Source of the DNA: Thamnidium elegans
Lineage: Eukaryota > Mucoromycota > Mucoromycetes > Mucorales > Mucoraceae
NCBI GenBank assembly: GCA_025201345.1
Contig: JAIXMG010000059.1
Coordinates: 1-14,129 of the forward strand
Length of the DNA stretch: 14,129 bases
Direction of reading: 5' to 3'
The notes beneath the pieces are model-generated. The model had not been told where the DNA came from, made no database searches, and saw nothing but the letters and a program-made list of their open reading frames with translations. Below are positions 7,951 to 14,129 of the stretch, one piece after another. A program made the translations under genes and the position numbers. Each line of letters starts with the position of its first letter. The first letter of the stretch is position 1.

Positions 7951-8690
7951 TTATATATTGAAATTATCTATAAGTTCTATAAGTTCATCATTAATTTTGG
8001 TTGCTTTTGAAGGTATTTCCAGAACATGTTTATAGTTATTGTTATATTTATTTAACTTTTTAATAGCCATTTTAGGATTATTATTGCTTACTATACTAAA
8101 AACTTCAATTATTAAATCATTACTGTATTTCATCAATTCTAGTAATTCTTGTGTTTTATTAATTATATTTCTTTTTATGTTAAATTTACTATTACTTTTT
8201 GTTAGTATTTGAGTTTGATAAATCATTGAAACTGACATCCTCACTATTATTATTTAAATTAGTAGCAACAGAACCTGTAATTTTAGAATAATCTATAGGT
8301 ATATCGGATATAGTGTTAATAGGTTCATTGCCTATACCATCACAATTATTAATATCATTAATTAAATTGTTTTCTAAAGTTTCATTATTTATATTTTTAG
8401 TATTTTCATTAATTTCACTAATTTCTTGACTATTTTTTTTTATTATTTTGTAATGTTTTTGATTTCTTATTTTGTTTTGTTAACAATTTATTTCTTCTTC
8501 TTTTAACTTTATACTTAAAAAAATACGGATTATTGTCTTTCTCAAATTTTATCTCAAAAGATTTAATATCATTATTATATATTATATTTAACTTTTCTAT
8601 ATTATAATTCTCAATTATTTTAATGATATAACATCTCTTTATATTTTTTAAAAAGTATTCTTGTTCTATTAAATCCCCAAAGTTTTCCAT
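7951..8690 (-). pseudogene. Unknown AT-rich gene split over three frames by two A-run slips
   Basis: Three abutting open frames run in one direction. The first, from ATG 8690, gives a basic N-terminal part (FGDLIEQEYFLKNIKR, FKYKVKRRRNKLL) and stops at 8430 just after a run of nine A. A second frame, open for about 80 codons to the stop at 8192, encodes an acidic Asn/Glu/Asp-rich linker (NSQEISEINENTKN). After a run of five A the third frame gives a helical C-terminus (TQELLELMKYSNDLIIEVFS) and stops at 7951. Losing one base at each run would give a single frame of 245 residues, as 740 minus 2 is divisible by three. I do not recognise the protein. A basic N-terminus with an acidic linker could fit a DNA-binding accessory protein, but that is inference. 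Composition and strand match the chromodomain transposase at 1947-3521. Sequencing error at homopolymers is an alternative to decay. Confidence 0.6.
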
Positions 8691-8772
8691 TATGCTAATA
8701 TTTTAAAATTATGTTTTTATTTGTTTACAAATTAATCCACCTAATATTTTATTTTAATAATAAAATTCAATT

Positions 8773-8784
8773 TTATCCATCTCA
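8773..8784 (+). repeat. TTATCCATCTCA motif, upstream side of the split gene
   Basis: Same 12-mer and orientation as 7808-7819. It lies about 80 bases upstream of the start codon of the split minus-strand gene. Confidence 0.5.
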
Positions 8785-8874
8785 TACATTTTTATAAATC
8801 TGAGTTATATTGGGATACATCCATATCCCTCTTCATCTTCGTTATTATTACGATATAGCACATCAAAACTAAAC

Positions 8875-8900
8875 ATTATTAATCATAGACGATTAATAAT
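8875..8900. repeat. Perfect hairpin ATTATTAATC/GATTAATAAT
   Basis: 10-bp arms at 8875-8884 and 8891-8900 with a 6-base loop. First of five perfect hairpins between 8875 and 9908. Confidence 0.8.
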
Positions 8901-9025
8901 ACAATATAGAATTATCCTAAACAATCATCCATTATTATTATCAATGACAGGGCAACTGCCATTTAATAATAAGAACTACCAATTAAACACAATGCGCATA
9001 AATGCTTAAACCAATCGGATTATCA

Positions 9026-9049
9026 ATAAGGATTAACCATAATCCTTAT
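9026..9049. repeat. Perfect hairpin ATAAGGATTA/TAATCCTTAT
   Basis: 10-bp arms at 9026-9035 and 9040-9049 with a 4-base loop (ACCA). It lies 63 bases upstream of the TATA-like box. It could be a palindromic factor site, a cruciform or a chance structure. Confidence 0.8.
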
Positions 9050-9076
9050 GATATTTAAAACTGACTTTTCTTACTC

Positions 9077-9099
9077 TACAATTAGAATGGCTAATTGTA
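9077..9099. repeat. Perfect hairpin TACAATTAG/CTAATTGTA
   Basis: 9-bp arms at 9077-9085 and 9091-9099 with a 5-base loop, ending 12 bases before the TATA-like box. The position suits an upstream regulatory palindrome. Confidence 0.8.
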
Positions 9100-9111
9100 T
9101 AACCCTTTTAG

Positions 9112-9119
9112 TATAAATA
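9112..9119 (+). promoter_or_regulatory. TATA-like box (TATAAATA)
   Basis: TATAAATA is followed by a pyrimidine-rich stretch (CATCCTTCTTTTTCATC) and then A/C-rich leader-like sequence from about 9145. This is the layout of a fungal or LTR promoter. No long open frame follows for 1.3 kb, so the transcript may be non-coding, may encode the short frames at 9613-10082, or may belong to a decayed element. Confidence 0.45.
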
Positions 9120-9225
9120 CATCCTTCTTTTTCATCTAAAATAAAAACAATCACAACTAAGACTTTTATCAATACTCTAAAGGACTTATTTTCTATTGTA
9201 TATTTCAGTAACAAAGTAGCGACAG

Positions 9226-9400
9226 GAACCAAAGTAAACACGAAATGATCAATAATTAATTAAAATACAAAGACCGAGAGAAAACGACAACAAAAAAAAG
9301 AAGTAATAAAAAGAAGTAACAAAAGAAGTGATAAGAACCAAAGTAAACACGATTTGATCTATAATCGAGAATATACAAACGCCGAGAACATCAAAAAAAA
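9226..9400 (+). repeat. Imperfect tandem duplication, 109-bp period
   Basis: GAACCAAAGTAAACACGA begins at 9226 and again at 9335. It is followed both times by TGATC(A/T)ATAAT, and more loosely by a CCGAGA-centred block (about 9271 and 9379). Between the copies lies a run of AAGAAGTAA-like units. Confidence 0.7.
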
Positions 9401-9612
9401 AACACAGACAGGACCAGAAGTTCGGAACTCAAACAAGAAAATATAAACCACGGCAAAACTATTATAACTATTCACCAAATACACCACATAGCACTCAAAG
9501 ATTCAAAACACGTGAATGTCACGTGTGAAAGTGTTACTAAAGCAATTACGTCACCAAAATCTCCTCGTCACAAAAAAATGTCGAGCAAGAGCTAAAGGGT
9601 AGTAGTGAAGAT

Positions 9613-9741
9613 ATGCCAGAGTTCATAAAGAAATGGAACTCAAACAAAAGAATGAGATTTAGACCTGTAACACCTAGTACAAGTCGAGCTCCTAAAAAGA
9701 GACGAACAGGAGTAACAGAGTCTAAGTCTCGTGTAACATAA
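9613..9741 (+). CDS. Short basic ORF (42 aa) with nuclear-signal-like KKRR
   Basis: The frame opens at 9540 and has its first ATG at 9613. It encodes a Pro/Ser/Lys-rich peptide beginning MPEFIKKWNSNKRMRFRP and containing APKKRRTG, and ends at TAA 9741. It may be the 3' exon of a decayed gene rather than a gene of its own. A related motif occurs in the next open frame (9804-10082) and, more weakly, near 9414. I do not recognise it. No splice site links it convincingly to anything upstream. Confidence 0.25.
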   Translation: MPEFIKKWNSNKRMRFRPVTPSTSRAPKKRRTGVTESKSRVT

Positions 9742-9811
9742 ACATATATATATATCTATTAATAATAATAATAATAAAAGGGGCTTTTCTTTTTCTATCT
9801 TAATTTATATA

Positions 9812-9872
9812 TAGTAATAAGTTCTATACTTCCTTATTATATATATCTTATATAGATTGTAACTTATTACTA
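9812..9872. repeat. Long hairpin TAGTAATAAGTT/AACTTATTACTA
   Basis: Perfect 12-bp arms at 9812-9823 and 9861-9872. The inner sequence can extend the stem imperfectly through CTATA (9824-9828) and TATAG (9851-9855). Confidence 0.75.
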
Positions 9873-9879
9873 CAAGACA

Positions 9880-9908
9880 AATATTATTGGTGGAATATCA
9901 ATAATATT
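9880..9908. repeat. Perfect hairpin AATATTATTG/CAATAATATT
   Basis: 10-bp arms at 9880-9889 and 9899-9908 around a 9-base loop, 8 bases after the previous hairpin. Confidence 0.75.
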
Positions 9909-10110
9909 GGTCTTTACAAAAATGTCGGTTTGGAAACATATGGTATTCCAGAAGCGGTGGTAAATTGGAATAGAAATAAGAAGAAGATATTCAAACCCAA
10001 CCCGCCTAGGCCAAGAAAGAAGCAAAAGTGTAATTGGTTGAAATTACAATTCAGAACATATAAAAATAGCTTCGTAGTTTAAAATAAATAAAAATCAATC
10101 TTTCTTTCAT

Positions 10111-10160
10111 AAGCCTGTCTTATATATATATATATATCTTACTGCGTCAAGCCTGTCTTA
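10111..10160 (+). repeat. 12-bp direct repeat AAGCCTGTCTTA around a TA run
   Basis: Copies lie at 10111-10122 and 10149-10160, separated by (TA)n and CTTACTGCGTC. This sits just before the possible LTR end at 10200. Confidence 0.7.
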
Positions 10161-10202
10161 AACAAGTTTATTGTACTCATCAGTAAAGAAGTAACTGACA
10201 TC

Positions 10203-10219
10203 TGGTAGCACCAGGACGC
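10203..10219 (+). other. Possible retrotransposon primer-binding site
   Basis: TGGTAGCACCAGGACGC begins with TGG, as sites pairing with a tRNA CCA end do. The first eight bases (TGGTAGCA) are compatible with an initiator-Met-type acceptor end. It starts two bases after CTGACA, a typical LTR terminus ending in CA. The Gag-like ORF begins 300 bp downstream, as expected for a Ty3-type leader. I could not define the LTR start or a second LTR, so this is a hypothesis. Confidence 0.35.
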
Positions 10220-10286
10220 TAAATATATATACTACGAGCAAAGAATCTAGAACTAAGCAGGAATAAAGAAGCGTTTTATTTTTATT

Positions 10287-10432
10287 GGTAACTGGAAGAA
10301 CGTGGTAACTGGAACAAGTTTTGAATAAGGACTTTACTTGGTACACTCTTAATTCAAGAACTGGAATATCTTTTTTTTCAAGAACTGGAAATAATCGGAA
10401 GAAATCGGATCTAATTTTATTAATCGGATCTA
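10287..10432 (+). repeat. Leader of the Gag-like ORF built from paired short duplications
   Basis: GGTAACTGGAA occurs at 10287 and 10304, TCAAGAACTGGAA at 10354 and 10378, and AATCGGATCTA at 10403 and 10422. Each is a local duplication with spacing of 17-24 bases. T-runs separate them from the ATG at 10503. Confidence 0.75.
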
Positions 10433-10502
10433 GTTTTTTTTTTACGCGTAATTTTTTTTTTCGTACTGAATAATTTTTTTACAAGCACTGAAACTTATAA
10501 TA

Positions 10503-11141
10503 ATGGACCCTGATACTGTTAAAAATCTTATGGAACAGATTGCGCATGCCTTGGGTAATCGACAAGACTCATCCGTTGCACTTCGTCATCCGGAACCCTT
10601 TACAGGTGATCGTGATGTGAGAAAAATAGATGGATGGATAAATGCTATTGAAAGATGTCAATCTTTTCGTGACTGGGATGATATCAAGACTTTTAGATAC
10701 GCTCTTACTTTAATCGAAGGTCGTGCTGATATCTGGTTAAGATCTTTGGAACAAGATAATCCGGAGGAGGTTCCGTCTAATTGGTCATCATTAAAAGATC
10801 TTATCATTGAACAATTTCGTCCCAAAAATGCTGAAGATGATGCTCGTGATGCCTTGGATAATTTAAAACAAACTAGTTCTGTACGTGATTATGTCAATTC
10901 TTTTATGGATATTATTATGTTACTTTCTTCAATGTCTGAACAAGAAAAATGTCATGCTTTTAGAAGAGGTATAGCTAATGCTGAATTGCAAGCACAACTA
11001 CGTGATATTCCACAACATACTCGTACTCTTAACCAATACTATCATCATGCGTTGAACTTTGAAGCTACTCGTCCTCATGCCTCTGCTGCTCGTATCTCAA
11101 GCACTATGGCGAGAAAAAATGATAAATTTAATCATCAATGA
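10503..11141 (+). CDS. Stand-alone Ty3/Gypsy-type Gag-like protein
   Basis: A 212-residue ORF with an A-rich context before ATG (TTATAATAATGG). It matches the retrotransposon Gag (Retrotrans_gag) core: PFTGDRDVRKIDGWINAIE (32-50), ALTLIEGRADIWLRSL (67-82), NWSSLKDLIIEQF (93-105), ARDALDNLKQTSSVRDYVNS (114-133) and FRRGI (153-157). In the family this domain builds the capsid shell that packages element RNA. The ORF stops at residue 212, where a nucleocapsid region with CCHC zinc knuckle and then protease and reverse transcriptase would normally follow. None of these is seen downstream. The core is free of stops and frameshifts and more GC-rich than its flanks. It may therefore be a recently truncated copy, a non-autonomous element, or a Gag gene kept by the host. 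A possible primer-binding site lies 300 bp upstream. Confidence 0.8.
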   Translation: MDPDTVKNLMEQIAHALGNRQDSSVALRHPEPFTGDRDVRKIDGWINAIERCQSFRDWDDIKTFRYALTLIEGRADIWLRSLEQDNPEEVPSNWSSLKDLIIEQFRPKNAEDDARDALDNLKQTSSVRDYVNSFMDIIMLLSSMSEQEKCHAFRRGIANAELQAQLRDIPQHTRTLNQYYHHALNFEATRPHASAARISSTMARKNDKFNHQ

Positions 11142-11264
11142 TTGCAGAATCAGTGGACTGATTACAGCGTCAGTAATGATTCAAATTAAGCTGTACAGAA
11201 ATAAAATTATCAGTGAGATTGAAGCTCCTCTAAATTAAGCACAGATTTACTTTTTTTTTCTCAC

Positions 11265-11291
11265 TTTTTTTTTTTTTTTTTTTTTTTTTTT
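11265..11291 (+). repeat. Run of 27 T
   Basis: An uninterrupted T27 preceded by T9 and CTCAC. Read on the minus strand it is a poly-A tract, which could be a retrotransposed 3' end or plain slippage. I saw no target duplication. Confidence 0.8.
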
Positions 11292-11431
11292 GCTAACAAA
11301 AAATCGTCGTTTGAAATAAAAGTGATCTCAATCGTTAGACAATCATTGATGATAAGTTTATCAGTGAATAATATTTTTCTTTTCATAACACTGACTTACC
11401 GTTATATTTAATATTCCGCCCAGTGAAATAC

Positions 11432-11440
11432 TATATATAA
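11432..11440 (+). promoter_or_regulatory. TATA-like box (TATATATAA)
   Basis: TATATATAAGAGC lies in a setting like the one at 9112: a pyrimidine-rich stretch follows, then an A/C-rich leader-like sequence (about 11560-11640). It points right, toward the 3' end of the minus-strand transposase, so it is unlikely to drive that gene. It could be the U3/R part of a solo LTR remnant. Confidence 0.35.
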
Positions 11441-11687
11441 GAGCTTTTTTTTTGAAGCATCATTGTAACTTTATTTTATTTTTTCTTAATTCTAAATTAA
11501 TACTGCCGTCAACCAGAATCGTAAAATAACTTCCACGGATTATTCTATTAGGAACATCGAGACTTTCATTAACTTCAGCACTACAAATATTCACAATAAA
11601 CATCACTTAAGAAATCGCAAGTCACGATCAAAGTAAATAAATCTTTTTTTGGCAAAACTGTTTTTTTTTTTGAGACAAAATAATCTT

Positions 11688-11704
11688 TTTATTAACCTTT
11701 TATT
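11688..11704 (-). terminator. Two AATAAA polyadenylation signals of the Tnp2-like gene
   Basis: Plus-strand TTTATT at 11688-11693 and 11699-11704 reads AATAAA on the minus strand, 38-54 bases after the stop codon at 11742. This fits the expected 3' end. Confidence 0.5.
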
Positions 11705-12114
11705 ATTATTATCATTAAACGACGAAAAAAAAATTGTACTACTACAACAAGTCGTTAATCTTGCCTGCATTTGTCGACATGTCTTTATGGAATGCTGTGG
11801 AAGGAGAAATCACGTAGAACCAGTTAGATGGCTCAACCTGGTTATTTTTCAGGTCTGTTTTTTGTATTAAACCGACTGTAGAAATTATATCAGCAACGTC
11901 TATCACCGCGTACTTTTTATTTTCTGTTTCACTAAATGGCTGAACCATTGGTATAGATTTTGAATGAAGAGCAGTTTTGTGCGATTTCATGACCTCAACG
12001 ACAGCATAGAAACTTCCATGGGGTCTACTTTCTTCAAGTTCCAAGTCAATTTCAAAAAAGAATAAGAGCTTACCGAGATACCAGTTTGGAATAGATTGTA
12101 AACGATTATTGACC

Positions 12115-12179
12115 CTAGTAGTCATTAGAAAAGTGGAAATGTCAGCAATGGTAAATAAACATATATAAATAAAACGTAC
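12115..12179 (-). other. Intron in the Tnp2-like gene
   Basis: 65 bp. Donor GTACGT, branch-like CTAAT, acceptor CTACTAG. Phase 2 on both sides restores one Arg codon and joins ESNVKK to VNNRLQS. Confidence 0.8.
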
Positions 12180-12854
12180 CTTTTTTTTACATTCGACTCA
12201 AACATTACAAACTCTCCGCCTCTTTTAGTACAGCTTGCTGGTAATTTGGATTTAAAAAGAACAGAAGTAAGTACATGGGAGTCACGCCATAGTTTTGCTG
12301 CTGGCGTTATTATTAAGTCCAAGTTCAACACTAGTGGGCGGCCTTTGTTGATACCCAAGAAGCGACGCTTGTAAGATGCTATTGCTAGAATCAACGAATC
12401 CATTCTAACCAAACCTTCAATAGTAAGGTCACCAGAATAACCCTTAGGTATCAAAACGGGAGAAGAAAATGGTTCCCATAGTTGTGGATAGTCATTGCAA
12501 TTGTCTATATACGTAGCTGGATGCTTGACGAAGCCTGTCTTGTTACTTTCCGGGTTTCTATTATACAAAACAGAGAAATCAATCATACCGGTAGCTTCTA
12601 AAAATTTGAACCGTGTGATCCTTTCAAGAACATTTATTGCATTCGCATCCACATTCACTCTTGCTCTCATCTTCTTTTTGTAATTTCCAATCTCGCGCTC
12701 CATACTTCTAACACTAATGTTTCTTAAAGAAGAGCATTGTTCGATAATATGGGGGATGTGAAAAAGGTGATGCATCGACGACTTGTAAATAGAATTTGAA
12801 ATAGCTTTTGCGGTAATTTGTCTATCAATATAGCGATACCAAGTTTCAAGAGAA

Positions 12855-12924
12855 CTATATAGTTTAATCAAATAAGTAAGTTAAATAACACCAAACTAAA
12901 ATTTACTTCTCGCTGAATACTCAC
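12855..12924 (-). other. Intron in the Tnp2-like gene
   Basis: 70 bp. Donor GTGAGT, branch-like TTAAC, acceptor CTATATAG. The phase-2 junction joins ADIGEIKE to SLETWYRYI. Confidence 0.8.
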
Positions 12925-13403
12925 TCCTTAATTTCGCCAATGTCAGCTTTAGATACTTCCCACTGTAAGGACAATGCGCATGCCCTAGTCAAAGCTAAAA
13001 TGGCTGTTTTGATGGATGGATCTTCAAATAGACTGACAACTAGAACAGGTACAATATATATAAGCCACTGTATCCAGTCGATACTTCTATAAAGACCTTT
13101 TACATTTAATGGGTTGACAGGATGAAAGCCACCTTGAAATACCCCGGCCGGGATCAACAATCGCGAGTTTTGAATACCAACATTTAAGCATTCAAATTGT
13201 TTATTCGACAACTGAAACGGATAGGCAGATTCATTACCGTAATATTTGTAGCTGTCATTATAACGTTTCGATAATAAATCAAAAAACAACTTGCTGATAT
13301 TGGAGATACCGTGAAGTTCGTCAAAACCAAAGGTACAGGAACCAGAAAACGTAGAGAGTGTTCCAAATATAGTTGGCTTCTTGATCCCATACGTGTTTTC
13401 ACG

Positions 13404-13466
13404 CTTAAAAATAGTGATATGTGAGTATTATTATTAATTTTTGTTTTTTTTTAAAAAAAAAAGAAC
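13404..13466 (-). other. Intron with a frame conflict in the Tnp2-like gene
   Basis: The acceptor TATTTTTAAG is clear. The strong donor GTATGT at 13470 would give a phase-2/phase-0 mismatch and an early stop. Only the weak donor GTTCTT at 13466 keeps the conserved frame (SSSLTY to RENTYGIKK). It contains long A and T runs, so a base-count error or real decay is possible. Confidence 0.5.
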
Positions 13467-13620
13467 ATACGTAAGTGAGCTTGAATCCTCTAATAATAAG
13501 CTTTCTTTAGACCTCAAAGGGGCAGTGCGATCTGCAAAATACATTCCAGCTCTTCGTGTATTTGGTGGACCGTCTGATCGTTGAGAACCCAGTGTAAGAC
13601 AAAACCTACAGCCATTTTTT

Positions 13621-13689
13621 CTTTATTAGCGAAGAAGAAAAAAGGTTAGCTAATGTATTGCATTTTTTTTTATATACCTATGTACTTAC
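13621..13689 (-). other. Intron splitting the HTG-CRFC block
   Basis: 69 bp. Donor GTAAGT, branch-like GCTAAC, strong pyrimidine tract, acceptor TAATAAAG. The phase-2 junction rebuilds GHTGKNGCRFC exactly. Confidence 0.85.
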
Positions 13690-13917
13690 CCAGTATGTCC
13701 AGAAAAATTCATAAGTCTGTTACATTCAATACCATCACCATTTACAAAAAGAGCATATACTTTACATCTTATAGGAAGTTCTGTACCTATTTGGTTAACA
13801 ATGGTTTTTTCCGAAAGTGTCTTGAGTTCGTTTACAATTGGTTTTAAAAAGGAATTAAAATCAGATTTGGATTTACCAGGAAGAATGCCGATTTGGAAAG
13901 TTGCGTGTCTGGCATAT

Positions 13918-13994
13918 CTATCAAAAAGGTAAACAATTTAACTCGTTAATACTTCGTCACAACTTATTAACCAGTCTTTCTTTAACTTTTGTAC
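13918..13994 (-). other. Intron in the Tnp2-like gene
   Basis: 77 bp. Donor GTACAA, branch-like TTAAC, acceptor TTTTTGATAG. The phase-2 junction joins LNLESSE to YARHATFQIG through one Arg codon. Confidence 0.75.
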
Positions 13995-14129
13995 CTTTCA
14001 GAACTTTCTAGATTCAATACAACAGCGTGGATCATGATCATACTTGAATGGGAACTTGAGGACGTAAACCCGTCGGACATCAATTTTCAAGTATATATTT
14101 ATTATATTTTGGTCAGTGTTGATAGCTTG

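Larger units (their letters stand above)
8785..9111. other. Gene-free stretch carrying three hairpins
   Basis: No open frame is supported. It contains three perfect inverted repeats, listed separately, and the palindrome ATGCGCAT at 8992-8999, and it leads into a TATA-like box. From about 8870 the plus strand becomes A-rich, as in fungal 5' untranslated leaders. Confidence 0.5.
9804..10082 (+). pseudogene. ATG-less open frame with a Pro/Lys-rich basic C-terminus
   Basis: 92 codons are open between TAA 9801 and TAA 10080-10082, without an ATG. The second half reads ETYGIPEAVVNWNRNKKK, then FKPNPPRPRKKQK. It resembles the peptide at 9613-9741 (KNV..E...PE...WN.NK+..F+P..P). It is either a decayed relative of that exon or a downstream exon. 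The product is unknown, and coding status is weak because no start or clear acceptor was found. Confidence 0.25.
11142..11741. other. Gene-free region with T-runs between Gag ORF and transposase
   Basis: No reverse transcriptase, protease or zinc-knuckle coding remains are visible after the Gag stop. The region contains T9 (11251-11259), a run of 27 T (11265-11291), a TATA-like box at 11432 and, near its right end, two minus-strand AATAAA signals that belong to the transposase. The 73-codon frame at 11649-11870 is a shadow of that gene. Confidence 0.55.
11742..14080 (-). pseudogene. Tnp2/CACTA-like DDE transposase, six exons, frame-damaged and partial at N-terminus
   Basis: Exons: 14080-13995, 13917-13690, 13620-13467, 13403-12925, 12854-12180 and 12114-11742 (about 664 codons). 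Conserved blocks in order: SDGFTSSSSHSSMIMIH (D at 14074), ILPGKSKSDFNSFLKPIV, SGHTGKNGCRFC (zinc-binding type, across an exon junction), GPPNTRRAGMYFADRTAP, CTFGFDELHGI (D at 13322), DWIQWLIYIVPVLVV, HHLFHIPHIIEQCSSLRNIS, SMEREIGNYKKKM (E at 12700), and a C-terminal GKLLFFFEI...FYAVVEVMKSHK...KYAVIDVADI block. These are the landmarks of fungal Tnp2-like (CACTA/EnSpm) transposases; the two D and the E are the likely catalytic triad (inference). ATG 14080 is provisional: a TGA lies in frame at 14087-14089, and a plausible upstream frame (NIYLKID) differs by one base. A second frame problem sits at the 13404-13470 intron. It could be an old copy or contain sequence errors. KDZ-type transposases are a less likely alternative. 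Confidence 0.75.

Noticed and set aside
9365..9595. 76-codon ATG-less Lys/Ser-rich plus-strand frame
   Set aside because: Stop-poor only because the strand is A- and C-rich; no start, and it conflicts with the frame of the better-supported basic ORF.
8875..9908. CRISPR-like or tRNA interpretation of the hairpin series
   Set aside because: Arms differ in sequence and spacing, and no cloverleaf or regular repeat-spacer pattern is present.
13184..13402. 72-codon minus-strand frame
   Set aside because: It is the wrong frame of the Tnp2-like exon; the FGFDELH block is in the other frame.

Overview
The window looks like a mobile-element graveyard in an AT-rich nuclear genome of an early-diverging fungus, most likely Mucoromycota (inference). 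The grounds are short 60-85 bp spliceosomal introns with GTAAGT/GTATGT-like donors and TACTAA/CTAAT-like branch sites, a Ty3-type Gag, a DDE transposase with a C-terminal chromodomain, and a Tnp2/CACTA-like transposase with HTG...CRFC and FDELH blocks. I see no host housekeeping gene, rRNA, tRNA or CRISPR array.

Layout: 1-1946 holds no gene, only very AT-rich, C-poor sequence ending in a perfect 12-bp-arm hairpin. 1947-3521 (-) is an intact, intronless DDE transposase with a chromodomain. 3522-4287 is a patchwork of fragments of one repeat (core AAGGTCTCACGGAA...CCACATATTTCCGTACTAT). 4288-6718 (+) is a multi-exon gene of a family I do not recognise, broken by a frameshift, an in-frame TAG and a 274-bp interruption. 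It is flanked by 46-bp direct copies of the repeat, at 4175-4220 and 7231-7276. 7253-7612 (-) is a truncated second copy of the same family on the other strand, ending inside the right-hand repeat.

7951-8690 (-) is a very AT-rich gene split into three frames by two slips at A-runs. 8875-9908 is a non-coding or short-ORF stretch with five perfect hairpins, a TATA-like box, a 109-bp-period duplication and a peptide motif seen three times. 10503-11141 (+) is a clean, stand-alone Gag-like ORF with a possible LTR end and primer-binding site 300 bp upstream. 11742-14080 (-) is a six-exon Tnp2/CACTA-like transposase, nearly complete at its C-terminus, with its N-terminus beyond or damaged at the right edge.

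Two composition classes stand out. The intronless genes at 1947-3521 and 7951-8690 are extremely AT-rich and Asn/Lys/Ile-rich, both on the minus strand. The intron-bearing genes at 4288-6718 and 11742-14080 are visibly more GC-rich. This suggests at least two kinds of element nested together. The best candidate for something undescribed is the unknown gene family with its GGTCTCAC direct repeats. Next are the possible pairing of the chromodomain transposase with the split gene at 7951-8690, and the hairpin-rich block at 8875-9908.
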